Origin: Bryobacterales bacterium
Lineage (GTDB): Bacteria > Acidobacteriota > Terriglobia > Bryobacterales > UBA6623
NCBI GenBank assembly: GCA_026713545.1
Contig: JAPOOG010000079.1
Location: 49,291-113,290 of the forward strand
DNA: 64,000 bases
Reading direction: 5' to 3'
A program made the translations under genes and the position numbers. The notes under the pieces were generated by a model that worked only from the letters and a program-made list of their open reading frames with translations, made no database searches and had not been told where the DNA came from. Positions 7,146 to 16,382 of the stretch are shown one piece after another; position 1 is the first letter of the stretch; the number at the start of each line of letters is the position of its first letter.

Positions 7146-9368
7146 ATGCGCCAAACACTTGTCACCCTCGTTCTTTTCCTTCTTCCACTGAGCTCCGGGA
7201 GCGCCGTCCTCAACTGCGACATGAGCGCCTATCAGGAGCAGCAAGGGCTTCAGGCAAAACTCGACAACGATACGCTTACTGTCCTCTGGACAGGCGAGCG
7301 CGGCTCCAGCCTCCGGCTCGACTTCGGGATTGATGGCACACACCCTGTCATTCGTCAGATGGCTGTTCGCGGTCCCGATTGGTCGTGGAAGCCCGTCGCT
7401 ACCGGCCTCAAGCCGGATTTTCTTGTTACCAGCGGTGTTCGCCGTATCTCACACCAGCAACTGAACCCTATCCGGGACCTGGGGCAGGCAATCACTCCCG
7501 CTGTGATCGAGAAAGAAAAGTGGAAAGTCTTTTGGGATGCGCCTCTCCGTGTTCCGGGGCTCGAAGGCGTCAACACCGGCCTGCCCCGACGTGATGATGA
7601 AATTCGCCGCTCCCCTGCCACGTACAACGCTACGAGTTGCAAGGTAAAAACGGACGGCGCGCGCATCGAGGTTTCATTTCCCGGCCTTTCGATGGGCATC
7701 TTCTCGGGCCGCCTGCAGTACACCGTCTACCGAGGCACGAATCTCATCCGTCAAGAAGTTGTCGCAAAAACAGACGAGCCATCCGTTGCCTACAAATACC
7801 GCGCCGGGCTGAAGGGCTTTTCAACGGAAGGCAGCCGCGTCCGTTGGCGGGATACGTCGCGCGCTTGGCAGAAGTACGAGTTTGGCGGCGCGGTCAACGA
7901 AGGTCCAGTGGCTTTGCGGGCGCGCAATCGCCTCGGTCTCATCGAAACCCCCAACGGCGCCCTTGCATTCTTCCCTCCGTCGCACAAGTTTTTCTGGGCG
8001 CGCGAGATCGAGTTGAACCTCGGCTACGTCTGGTACCGCATGGACAACGAGGGTTCGTTCTCGGCCGGTGTTCGCCATGCCGACTACGAAGAGATGTTCC
8101 GGCCCTATGGCGTCTCGGATGAGCTATGGGAAAAGCGGTTGAACCAGTCCAGGCGCTTCGCGCTCGGGAACTTCGCCATGTACAACGCCCCCCCGGGCAC
8201 CTGGCAGCGCATGGCAGCCTATTTCTATCTGAGCCCTGCCGCCGGGGAGGAGACGCAGCGAGCTGTGCTGGCTTTTACCCACAACGACCAATTCAAGCCC
8301 CTCAAGGGATATCAAGTGGCGGTCAGCCACTTCCACACGCATTTTGCCGAGCAGTTATTAGACGCGGGAACCCTTGATTTTCGTCCGCCGTGGTTGCCCG
8401 CGTTCCGCGCTCTCGGCATCAACATCGCGATGATGAGCGATTTCCACGGAGATGGCTCGCCGGACGACTCCGGCGACATTCGCTACAACGATCTCGAAAA
8501 TTACTTCAAGGCCTGTGCCCGCCACTCCGACCGCGACTTTCTGCTCATGCCCGGTGAAGAGCCGAACGCGCATATCGGTGGACACTACACGGCTGTCTTC
8601 CCCAAGCCCGTGTATTGGACGAAAGTTCGGCTAGCCGGTCAGCCGTTCGTCGAGGACCATCCGAAGTTCGGCAAGGTATATCGCACCGGTTCAGCGAAGG
8701 ATATGCTGGAACTCCTCGAGCTCGAGCAGGGACTCATCTGGCAAGCTCATCCGCGCACGAAAGGTTCGACGCCCTATCCCGACGCCATCCGTCAGACGGC
8801 GCACTTCAACAGCGACCGCTACCTCGGCGGCGCCTACCAGTCACTGCCTGTCGACCTCTCCGAGAAGCGTATCTGCGAAGCCCGCTGCATCGGCGTCCTC
8901 GATGATATGAATAACTGGGCCGGCCCGAAATATCTCGTATCCGAGGGTGACACCTACATGAAGTTTCCCGAAGACGAGATCTATGGCGAGCTGCTCGTCA
9001 ACTACATCAAGGTCGACCCGCTGCCGCGTTTCAATGAGGACTGGAGCCCGATCACGCGCGCCATGCGCGCCGGTGACTTCTTCGTCACGAGCGGAGAGGT
9101 CCTCATTAGTGAATACGCAGTGGAAGGGTCCGGCGACGACAGAACCATTTCGGCCCAAGTTGAATGGACGTTCCCTCTCGATTTCGTGGAAGTCGTTTGG
9201 GGTGACGGTAAGACGATCAACCGCCAGATCATCTCGACTACCGATCTGGCTCCGCACTCCAGCATGCGCTTCCAGATACCGATTTGCACCAAAGGGAAGA
9301 AGTGGGTGCGATTCGCCGCGTTCGATTCGGCAGGAAACGGCGCTCTCGCTCAGCCGGTCCATTTCTGA
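7146..9368 (+). CDS. Secreted protein with PHP-like metallohydrolase segment (CehA/McbA-like)
   Basis: 740 aa with a signal peptide (residues 1-19, ending SGSA). The first ~390 residues look like beta-rich carbohydrate-binding or mutarotase-type sheets. From about residue 398 there is a metal-site pattern: SHFHTHF, then MMSDFHGDG, later MPGEEPNAHIGGHY and WQAHPRTKG. This His/Asp spacing resembles PHP-superfamily CehA/McbA-type hydrolases, and a short C-terminal beta domain follows. No homologue of known function can be named from the sequence. It is probably a periplasmic hydrolase. It is the only gene between the carbamoyltransferase and the convergent IclR gene. Confidence 0.6.
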   Translation: MRQTLVTLVLFLLPLSSGSAVLNCDMSAYQEQQGLQAKLDNDTLTVLWTGERGSSLRLDFGIDGTHPVIRQMAVRGPDWSWKPVATGLKPDFLVTSGVRRISHQQLNPIRDLGQAITPAVIEKEKWKVFWDAPLRVPGLEGVNTGLPRRDDEIRRSPATYNATSCKVKTDGARIEVSFPGLSMGIFSGRLQYTVYRGTNLIRQEVVAKTDEPSVAYKYRAGLKGFSTEGSRVRWRDTSRAWQKYEFGGAVNEGPVALRARNRLGLIETPNGALAFFPPSHKFFWAREIELNLGYVWYRMDNEGSFSAGVRHADYEEMFRPYGVSDELWEKRLNQSRRFALGNFAMYNAPPGTWQRMAAYFYLSPAAGEETQRAVLAFTHNDQFKPLKGYQVAVSHFHTHFAEQLLDAGTLDFRPPWLPAFRALGINIAMMSDFHGDGSPDDSGDIRYNDLENYFKACARHSDRDFLLMPGEEPNAHIGGHYTAVFPKPVYWTKVRLAGQPFVEDHPKFGKVYRTGSAKDMLELLELEQGLIWQAHPRTKGSTPYPDAIRQTAHFNSDRYLGGAYQSLPVDLSEKRICEARCIGVLDDMNNWAGPKYLVSEGDTYMKFPEDEIYGELLVNYIKVDPLPRFNEDWSPITRAMRAGDFFVTSGEVLISEYAVEGSGDDRTISAQVEWTFPLDFVEVVWGDGKTINRQIISTTDLAPHSSMRFQIPICTKGKKWVRFAAFDSAGNGALAQPVHF

Positions 9369-9470
9369 AAGACAGCTCTGTAGCCGGCACGGAGTAGAAC
9401 TCACGAAACAGCGCCCAGGCCGCTGTCCGCGAAGGCTCGTCCGGTACCCCGAAAGACCTGATGCTGCTGT

Positions 9471-10247
9471 TTAGAGGATGGGAACGTCGAAGATATCGGA
9501 GGAGCTTTGCTTGAGAACCTTGACGAGAGATTTGATGCGGCTGATTGGGATTTGACCTGTCGTCCCGGTAACGCTGAGGGCTCCGGAGAACTCGTGAAGC
9601 CGGTTGAAGACCGGAACGGCCACGCAGCGAACTTCCAACTCCTCTTCCTGATCATCCAGCGCGTATCGCTGCCGGCGAATCTTCATGGTTTCCCGCTCCA
9701 GGGCTTGCGACGAACTGATCGTCTTACGCGTGTGCCGAATAAAGACCTTCTTGGATAGGAAATCTTGCAGCAGATCGTCCCCGCTGTGGGCAAGAATTAC
9801 CTTTCCGACGCCGCTGCAATGAAGATCCATTCTGCGACCGATCCTTGTGTCGAACTGGATCAAACTGGGCGGCTCGACCTTTTGAATGCATACTGCCTGA
9901 CCTTTGTCGAGCACAGCGAGGTGGCTCGTCAGGTCGGTACTATCCACGAGTTTCTGCATCACCGGCCGCGCGACCTCGGCCATCGAGAACGACTTCATCA
10001 TCCTTTGGCCGAGTCCGTAGGCCTTCAAGCCGAGCGAGTAGCGGCGCGCCGACGGCGCCTTGTGCACATAGTCAAGCTCTTCGAGAGTGAGAATGATGAC
10101 ATGAGTGCTGCTCTTTGGGATGCCCAGCTTGCGGCTGATCTCGGAAATGTTCAAGCCGCGCCGGGAACTGTCCAGTGTCTCCATGATCCGGAGAGCACGA
10201 GCAACCATGGTGGCGTGTGGCTTGTCAGACTTTACGGTGTCCGTCAT
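9471..10247 (-). CDS. IclR-family transcriptional regulator
   Basis: 258 aa with an N-terminal winged helix-turn-helix (ALRIMETLDSSRRGLNISEI then RKLGIPKSSTHVIILTLEEL) and a C-terminal effector-binding domain (MDLHCSGVGKVILAHSGDD is the usual G-K motif region). Such proteins control small catabolic operons in response to an aromatic or organic acid. It lies 147 bases downstream of the isochorismatase gene, in the same direction, with its own promoter between them. The isochorismatase gene is a plausible target. Confidence 0.9.
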   Translation of the reverse strand: MTDTVKSDKPHATMVARALRIMETLDSSRRGLNISEISRKLGIPKSSTHVIILTLEELDYVHKAPSARRYSLGLKAYGLGQRMMKSFSMAEVARPVMQKLVDSTDLTSHLAVLDKGQAVCIQKVEPPSLIQFDTRIGRRMDLHCSGVGKVILAHSGDDLLQDFLSKKVFIRHTRKTISSSQALERETMKIRRQRYALDDQEEELEVRCVAVPVFNRLHEFSGALSVTGTTGQIPISRIKSLVKVLKQSSSDIFDVPIL

Positions 10248-10258
10248 TCTGAACGCTA

Positions 10259-10287
10259 TTACTAAATCACGGACACATGTTTGTCAA
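10259..10287 (-). promoter_or_regulatory. Sigma-70-like promoter of the IclR gene
   Basis: On the minus strand TTGACA (10287-10282) and TAGTAA (10264-10259) are separated by exactly 17 bases. The ATG at 10247 is only 11 bases beyond the -10 box, so the transcript should have a very short leader or none. The spacer contains TGTCCGTGA, a possible operator half that could allow autoregulation. Confidence 0.6.
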
Positions 10288-10394
10288 CAGGTCGGGGTGT
10301 CCCCGAATAGAACCGAGGCCATCCACCTGCTTGCGCCGTCAACCTTGCGAGACCGTCGAAGCGACGCCTATTGCCCGTCCGACTTTCCTGCGGC

Positions 10395-10955
10395 CTACTT
10401 GAGGTGATGCAGCATCTGTTTGAACTCAGGACGGCGGCTGTCGCCTAGCAACTCGTAAATCGCCATCTCGGTGGAGGAGACCACCGCGCCCGCGTCGCGC
10501 ATGCGTTGGATGCCGATCTGCCGGTTCTCTGCTGTACGCGAGCCAACGGCGTCTGCCACAACGTGTACGTCGTAGCCTTTGGCAAGTGCCCCAAGAGCAG
10601 TCTGGTTGACACAAATGTGTGCTTCGATGCCGCAAAGAACGACTGCTCCTCCGTTCGGCAAAGCAGCGTTCAGTTGTCGGTCGAAGATATCGTCTCCAAG
10701 GCACCCGAAGCAGATCTTGTCAATGGGTTCTGTCTTAAAAAGCTGGGCGATCTCCGATACCGTATCGCCAAGCCCCTTCCGGTATTGCGTCGTAACCAAG
10801 GTCTTCAGAGTAAGGATCTTCGCCAAGTGGAGAAGCTTTTTCGTGTTGGCGAGCACACCGTTGATCCCGCTGATGGCAGGCGTCAGCTTCTCCTGCAAGT
10901 CGACGACAACCAAGACCGTGTTCTCGGGATGGATGAGTCCATTCGTGAACGCCAT
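10395..10955 (-). CDS. Isochorismatase-family cysteine hydrolase
   Basis: 186 aa. The catalytic triad of the family is visible as Asp19 (VVVDLQEKL), Lys80 (EPIDKICF) and Cys115 (GIEAHICVNQT). Members hydrolyse amides, nitriles or enol ethers. The closest-looking subgroup is the YcaC-like single-domain hydrolases. A TACAAT box about 15 bases before the ATG suggests a near-leaderless transcript. It precedes the IclR regulator gene on the same strand. Confidence 0.88.
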   Translation of the reverse strand: MAFTNGLIHPENTVLVVVDLQEKLTPAISGINGVLANTKKLLHLAKILTLKTLVTTQYRKGLGDTVSEIAQLFKTEPIDKICFGCLGDDIFDRQLNAALPNGGAVVLCGIEAHICVNQTALGALAKGYDVHVVADAVGSRTAENRQIGIQRMRDAGAVVSSTEMAIYELLGDSRRPEFKQMLHHLK

Positions 10956-11380
10956 GGCCCGATTGTATCTGATGAGGGGAGCGATGCAGCCCCGGCGTAG
11001 AGCATCGGAGAGAGCCTCCTTCTGACCCGGGAATCAAAACGCGAAGTCCAGCTCGATCAACTTCTTCTCGGGGAGCAGGTATGCCAACCTCCGCCAGATC
11101 GAGGTCTTTACTGATTCCTGTCAGGGCATCTACAAGCGCTACTTTTTCTTGACGCTGCTTCCTGCACTGTGTTCCTCCTATTGCTGTAGTCCCATCTTTG
11201 ATCCACTTCCAGCACCGTGTGCAGGACCAAGTCTCCCGCTTCAACTGCCGGAGCTGGGGCATGATCCAGGGGCACAGCTTGCCGACAGCCAAAGCTCTCT
11301 GCGTGCCCTTCACAGCAGTTTCACGGTCTGAGGGGTGGCCCAGTCGTCACGGGTATCTCGCGACCCTACTCCTGAAACGC
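10956..11380. other. Divergent intergenic region with no recognised gene
   Basis: Lies between the start of the leftward isochorismatase gene and the promoter of the rightward PPC gene. A leftward frame of 192 codons crosses 10735-11313 but reads through the isochorismatase gene in another frame and has no family pattern. I see nothing else convincing. Confidence 0.35.
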
Positions 11381-11408
11381 TTGAGTCATCCCGCCTGTAG
11401 AGTAGAAT
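11381..11408 (+). promoter_or_regulatory. Sigma-70-like promoter for the PPC-domain gene
   Basis: TTGAGT at 11381-11386 and TAGAAT at 11403-11408 are 16 bases apart, and the GTG start is at 11439. The ribosome-binding site GGAGGG is at 11427-11432, a good distance from the GTG. Confidence 0.55.
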
Positions 11409-11438
11409 GAACGCGTAACCGCTTTCCGGAGGGTCGAG

Positions 11439-13868
11439 GTGAGGATCTGGACGCTTGTCCTGTTGGCAGCCGCAAGCATTTCGCAAGCCGGCGCTGCGGG
11501 TCCTGAACTGACCAACCTGCACCCTCCCGGAGGTCAACGCGGCACCGCCGTCAAGCTCGCACTTCAAGGCTACGGGTTGACGGATGAGACGAAGGTCTTA
11601 TCGAACATACCCGGCTCGTTCACGCCGCTCACCTCGGCCAGCACCGGCAAGATGGCCGGCGCCCAACTGCTCTTCCTCGTCGAGATCCGGCCTGACGCTC
11701 CCGTTGGAGTTTACTTCATTCGGGTGGAGACTCATGAGGGGATCTCCAACATCCTGTTGTTCAGCGTAGGCGCCTTCCCCGAGATCGCCGAGGCGGAGTC
11801 GGAGGATGACGAAACGAAGAATGCCAACGACAGCCCCGAGAGCGCGCAGACGGTTGACGCACCCGTGATCGTGAACGGCACGCTCGAGGGCCCTGAGCGC
11901 GACATGTTCCGAATCAGCGCCCGTGCAGGCGAGCGCATTGTCTTCGAGGTCGAGGCCCGGCGAGCGGGCTCGGCGCTCGATCCCGTTCTTCACATTTTTG
12001 ATGCCGAGGGCCGTCCGATCGGGCGCAACAACGATGCGAGCGGGCTCGGGGTCGATCCCCGTCTGGACGTCGTGTTCGACAAGACCGGGGATTACTTCAT
12101 CGAGGTCTACGAGGCGCGCTTCAGCAAGCAGGACCGTAATTTCTACCGCCTCAAGATCGGAGAGTTCGCTTTTGCTGAAGCCCTTTTCCCCCTTGGCTGG
12201 CAACAGGGCGGCGAAGTGGAGGTGGAACTTTCCGGCGGTACTCTCCCTGCACCGGTCAAGGTGCGCCCCGACATCTCAAATCTGCCGCCCAAGGCCGATT
12301 TTGCCGGAGTGCGCGCTCCGGGTGCACCCGGAGCCCTTCCGATGCGCTTTCTGGTCAGCGACGGACCCGAAGCCATGGAACCCGTTCGGCCGCCCGGCGG
12401 GACCGCGGCATTGGAACCGAACACGGTCATGAACGGCCGCATCTCTGAGCCGGGTGAGAAGGACCGTTATCGGCTCGCGGTTTCTCCCGGTGAGAACTGG
12501 TTCATCGAATTACAGTCGGCGGAGTTAGGCACGTCCGAGCTCTACGGCACTCTCGAGCTCTACGACAGCCAAGGAAGACCGGTGGCCGCGGCCGGTTACG
12601 AGACGGGTGCGCGTCACCCCAATGTGGTGCGCGCGAGGTATCGCCCGAACAGCCGCCCCGTGATTGCCTTGGAGATTCCCTCGGATCTGCACGAACTGAT
12701 CGTCGAAGTGGGCGACCTGCTGGGGCAAGGCGGTCCCGGATACGGTTATCGCTTGACGGCTCGGCGACAAGCGCCGGATTTTCTTCTCACCCTCGATACC
12801 CCATTCGTCAACATTCCCTTGGGCGGCAGCGCCCTCGTTACCGTTACGGCCGAGCGTCGGGGCTTCTCAAAACCGATCCAGTTGAATGTGCACGACGCCC
12901 CCGATGACCTCATGGTGGAGGGTGGATTCATCCTTGAGGAATCCGATACGAGACGCACTCTCAGAAAGTTTCAGAAGGGCATTCTGACCATCTCGGCCAA
13001 GCCGGGCGCCAAGCTGCGAAAGCTGGACCTGTCTATATGGGGTGAGGCTGTGGCCGACGATGGCACAGTCATCCGCCGTCGAGCTCGCGGCCCGGGCATG
13101 ATCACTTCGATCAGCGGACTTGGACAAAATGCCTTCACCGCTCCCTGGCTTGACCTGGAACTGCCGGCTGCCGTCCGTCCCCGGCTTCCGGCCGTTCTCG
13201 AGGTTCTGACACCAAGATATATCCGCCTCGGGCCTGGAATGACGCATGCGGTGAAATGGAGTTTCCAATCGCGCGAAGGCGGGGTCGAACCACCCAAGGA
13301 AGTGAGTTTTGTCGGCAACACGGGAGGGCAGATTCTTGCCACTCGCCCGAGTGAGAAAGAGGCGAGAAAAGATCGCGGGACGATTGTCGCTCGTACGACC
13401 GAACGGACTACGGTCACCAAGCTGGATGTGGCCCTGAGCGCCCAGGTCAAGATCAACGGCCGTGAAGAAACGATTTACTCCCCTGCGATTCGGTTTGACA
13501 TCGTGCAGGGCTATTCGATTGAACCTGCCGCCGAAGTGACCTCCATCCAGCCGGGCGGAATAGCGGAATTGACGGGGGTATTGAGACGCGAGCCGGAGTT
13601 CACGTCGGCTGTGAATCTGGAGGCTCAGAATCTGCCGCTCGGCGTCGAATGCGCGCCGCTGGATCTCAACCCGGAGGAGAATGAATTTCGCTTGTCTTGC
13701 CAAGCCGAAAAAACCGCTACGCCGGGGGAATACGAGATTGAGCTCATCTCCCGTTCGAGGTTGTCCGGCCCTCGCGAGACGAGCGTTCCGTACACCATCG
13801 GGCCGCTCAAAATGCGGATGGCGGTGACCCAGAGAACAGCATCATCGTCCGAAAATGCGTCGCACTGA
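11439..13868 (+). CDS. Secreted pre-peptidase C-terminal (PPC) domain protein
   Basis: 809 aa from a GTG start with a good ribosome-binding site. The signal peptide is about residues 1-19 (LVLLAAASISQAGAA). An IPT-like N-terminal beta domain follows (LTNLHPPGGQRGTAVKLALQG). One PPC domain is near residues 135-240 (DMFRISARAGERIVFEVEAR) and another near 325-440 (KDRYRLAVSPGENWFIELQS). The C-terminal ~350 residues are further beta-sandwich with no named motif. There is no peptidase domain. Large secreted PPC proteins like this are common in Bryobacterales and Planctomycetes; the role is unknown. Confidence 0.75.
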   Translation: MRIWTLVLLAAASISQAGAAGPELTNLHPPGGQRGTAVKLALQGYGLTDETKVLSNIPGSFTPLTSASTGKMAGAQLLFLVEIRPDAPVGVYFIRVETHEGISNILLFSVGAFPEIAEAESEDDETKNANDSPESAQTVDAPVIVNGTLEGPERDMFRISARAGERIVFEVEARRAGSALDPVLHIFDAEGRPIGRNNDASGLGVDPRLDVVFDKTGDYFIEVYEARFSKQDRNFYRLKIGEFAFAEALFPLGWQQGGEVEVELSGGTLPAPVKVRPDISNLPPKADFAGVRAPGAPGALPMRFLVSDGPEAMEPVRPPGGTAALEPNTVMNGRISEPGEKDRYRLAVSPGENWFIELQSAELGTSELYGTLELYDSQGRPVAAAGYETGARHPNVVRARYRPNSRPVIALEIPSDLHELIVEVGDLLGQGGPGYGYRLTARRQAPDFLLTLDTPFVNIPLGGSALVTVTAERRGFSKPIQLNVHDAPDDLMVEGGFILEESDTRRTLRKFQKGILTISAKPGAKLRKLDLSIWGEAVADDGTVIRRRARGPGMITSISGLGQNAFTAPWLDLELPAAVRPRLPAVLEVLTPRYIRLGPGMTHAVKWSFQSREGGVEPPKEVSFVGNTGGQILATRPSEKEARKDRGTIVARTTERTTVTKLDVALSAQVKINGREETIYSPAIRFDIVQGYSIEPAAEVTSIQPGGIAELTGVLRREPEFTSAVNLEAQNLPLGVECAPLDLNPEENEFRLSCQAEKTATPGEYEIELISRSRLSGPRETSVPYTIGPLKMRMAVTQRTASSSENASH

Positions 13869-13965
13869 ACGGTCGGCTGGAGACCTGTTCGACCGCGAGC
13901 CCCTATTGTTCAGGATCGAGCTACATGCCGGTTCGTCGCAGGCAGCCCTCTGAGGAAATAGATCG

Positions 13966-14733
13966 ATGTCCAAGAGCGTTCCATTTCGTGGAATGATGCT
14001 CGGGGTGATCATTCCAGGCGCTCGGCCCGACAACACGTACGAGAGTCGTGAATACGAGGTCTATCGTTACGACGATTGGATGCGAAGCCATGAGGTCCAG
14101 GGAGCACGCGCGATCTTTGAGATCACGGTCAGCGAAGGTTCACATGTGCCGGACACGGCGTTCGCCACCGGTCGTGCGGATCTTCTGCAAGAGGCGGGAA
14201 CAAGGCTGGCTGAGGCCGGTTGCAACGCTCTGGCCTGGGCATGCACTTGTGCAAGCTTTGTCGGCGGACTCAAGTGGGCTCGGGGGCAGGCTGCGCGACT
14301 GGCTGAGGCTACTGGATTGCCGGCGACAAGCACCTCCCTTGCGTTGCTCGCGGCGATAAGAAGCCTGGGAGCTGACACCGTTGACGTTTTGAGTCCCTAT
14401 CCAAAGGAATTGAGCGCGGCTCTGGAGAAGTTTCTGCATGAAGCGAATGTGGAAGTGGCTGCCATGGCAACACTGGGCTGCCCCGGTCCTGTGGAATCTC
14501 ATGAGCTCGACCTGCGCAGTGAGGCCGCTTGTTTCCACGACCGGTTACCTGGCCGCAAACACCCTCTGGTCATACCGGATACTGCCATTGACACCATTTC
14601 CCTTATCCCTACCCTTGAAGCGGAGATGGGCCGTCCTGTGGTTGGGGCTACACAGGCTACGCTTTGGCAAGGTCTAAAGCTGCTTGGAATAAGATACCGA
14701 GACGGAAATGGAGGGGTTCTGTGGAGTTGTTGA
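13966..14733 (+). CDS. Maleate isomerase / arylmalonate decarboxylase-like (Asp/Glu racemase superfamily) protein
   Basis: 255 aa, with the ribosome-binding site GAGGAAA upstream. The family active-site block near residues 91-101 is WACTCASFVGG, giving Cys93. The second catalytic Cys normally sits in a CTNLRT-like segment followed by LE.E.G.PV...NQA. Here that segment is PDTAIDTI (204-211), followed by LEAEMGRPVVGATQATLW, so Asp205 replaces the cysteine. A two-cysteine isomerase or racemase mechanism is therefore unlikely; a decarboxylase or other one-cysteine reaction is possible. Its substrate is presumably a small dicarboxylic acid. Confidence 0.75.
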   Translation: MSKSVPFRGMMLGVIIPGARPDNTYESREYEVYRYDDWMRSHEVQGARAIFEITVSEGSHVPDTAFATGRADLLQEAGTRLAEAGCNALAWACTCASFVGGLKWARGQAARLAEATGLPATSTSLALLAAIRSLGADTVDVLSPYPKELSAALEKFLHEANVEVAAMATLGCPGPVESHELDLRSEAACFHDRLPGRKHPLVIPDTAIDTISLIPTLEAEMGRPVVGATQATLWQGLKLLGIRYRDGNGGVLWSC

Positions 14734-14754
14734 TAACCTTCTCCATGGCAGCAG

Positions 14755-14788
14755 AAAAAAGCGAGAGGATGAAACTCATCTCATCGCT
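14755..14788 (-). terminator. Intrinsic terminator of ispH
   Basis: Read leftward from the ispH stop codon: AGCGA, GATGA, loop, TCATC, TCGCT, then six T. The two arm pairs (AGCGA/TCGCT and GATGA/TCATC) and the T-run make a Rho-independent terminator. It also faces the convergent maleate-isomerase-like gene, which ends at 14733. Confidence 0.6.
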
Positions 14789-15731
14789 AAGGCGTCATGG
14801 CTGCTAACTGCACCAGTTCCTGGGGGATAGAGAAATGAACATTCTCATCCTCGAGGTCCAGGCCCTCTACCTGGACAGCCGCTGAAGTTTTTAGATGGTC
14901 AACAATGCGCAGAACGATTTCCTCCGGAGCCGAGGCGCCGGCGGTCAAGCCCACGGACTCGGCTTGTTTCAGCCATGCGGATTTGATCTCGGTTTCATTG
15001 TTAATGAGATAGGCGGGAACGCCGGCCGATTGAACGACTTCTTTGAGCCGTTGCGAGTTCGAACTGTTTCTTGATCCGACAACCAAGACGAGATCGACCT
15101 GATTCGCCAATTGCTTCACGGCATTCTGGCGATTTTGCGTTGCATAGCAGATGTCGTCATTGGGAGGGGACATCATTTGAGGGAAACGTGTTCGCAAAGC
15201 CTCGACGATTTCAGCAGTATCGTCCAGACTAAGAGTGGTCTGGGTCAGATAGACGACCTTTTCGGGATTGGGGATTTCCAGGTTTTTGACATCCTGGACG
15301 GAACCGACTAGCTGCATGGGTGCTTCGCCCATGGTCCCGTCTACCTCCTCGTGCCCCAGGTGGCCTATCAAAACCAATGAGTATCCAGCCTTGGTGAATC
15401 GAATGGCTTCCAGATGGACTTTGGTAACCAGTGGACAGGTGGCGTCGATCACGTGTAACCGCTTCTTTCGAGCCAGATCGCGAATCAACGGTGAAACCCC
15501 GTGGGCGCTGAAAATGCAGACGGAGTCTGCGGGTACTTCCTCCAGGTGGTTCACGAAGATGACCCCACGACCGCTGAGCCGCTTGACGACGTGCTGGTTG
15601 TGAACGATCTCGTGAAAAACGTAGATGGGAGGGGGTAGAAGGTCCAGCGCCTGCTCGACGATTTCTATTGCTCGAACAACTCCGGCGCAAAAGCCCCGAG
15701 GATTGGCCAGGATAATCTTTTTGATCGCCAT
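14787..15731 (-). CDS. ispH: 4-hydroxy-3-methylbut-2-enyl diphosphate reductase
   Basis: Last step of the MEP pathway: reduces HMBPP to IPP and DMAPP with a [4Fe-4S] cluster. 314 aa, a normal length. The three cluster cysteines are Cys15 (NPRGFCAGVVRAI), Cys99 (DATCPLVTKVH) and Cys195 (ICYATQNRQNAV). Conserved His residues are in FHEIVHNQHVV and HLGHEEVDGTMGE. It is transcribed in the same direction as dxs but 651 bases downstream, so it probably has its own promoter; a TATACT box lies about 30 bases upstream of the ATG. Confidence 0.96.
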   Translation of the reverse strand: MAIKKIILANPRGFCAGVVRAIEIVEQALDLLPPPIYVFHEIVHNQHVVKRLSGRGVIFVNHLEEVPADSVCIFSAHGVSPLIRDLARKKRLHVIDATCPLVTKVHLEAIRFTKAGYSLVLIGHLGHEEVDGTMGEAPMQLVGSVQDVKNLEIPNPEKVVYLTQTTLSLDDTAEIVEALRTRFPQMMSPPNDDICYATQNRQNAVKQLANQVDLVLVVGSRNSSNSQRLKEVVQSAGVPAYLINNETEIKSAWLKQAESVGLTAGASAPEEIVLRIVDHLKTSAAVQVEGLDLEDENVHFSIPQELVQLAAMTP

Positions 15732-16382
15732 GCAACTTTGAGGGTTACGTCAAGTATACAAACCTCGGCGGCCGGACTTCCTGGCCCGGTGGAACCTCGG
15801 AGCATTTGTCGGCACCCTGATGCGAGCAAACAGGATAGCAGCCCGTGGAAAAATCACGCGGGTGGCGTTACGCGCCGGACTCCGACAGATGTAACGCGCG
15901 GCGGCCTCATCAGCACAGTGACGAGATCTCCGCACAGCCAGCCGAAAGCGGCGCATAACCCTTTGGGCGACGGACATTTGCGCTCGTCGGCTTTGTCGTT
16001 CGCTTTTCCTTCGCAAGGAGGAGATCACCCGGATCGGAGGTCCTCCTCACTCCGCGCCGAGCAACCGCAGGAGCCCGCCGCGCTTTTTCCTTCGTACCAC
16101 GGGACTGTTGCCACGGGCTGCCGGGCGTCTCCGTATCGGCGAACGACGAAGGGTTGTCGGCCGCCTCGGCTGTCAGGACCAGATCGGCGGAATCGGCCCC
16201 CCATGGCGCCATGGTTCTCAATGATTTTACAGTTCAGGCCTCTTTCCGGCTCACTTCGAGGCGCTGCGATTGGGTGACGGTCTTTCTGTTGGCTGACACC
16301 GCACCACTCGTCAATTTGTTGTCGGAGGAACTGGCGGGGCCGCCTCAACATGGAAGCAAACGGAGCGCCTGCCAGGATTTCC
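15732..16382. other. Unexplained 650-base gap between dxs and ispH
   Basis: Several overlapping frames of 90-180 codons are open on both strands, but all are rich in Arg, Ser and Pro and none has a recognisable fold or start signal. It may be decayed coding DNA. I support no gene here. Confidence 0.35.

Noticed and set aside
10735..11313. 192-codon leftward frame crossing the isochorismatase start
   Set aside because: Half of it is another frame of the isochorismatase gene, and the remaining part (with a CTRCWKW segment) matches nothing I know.
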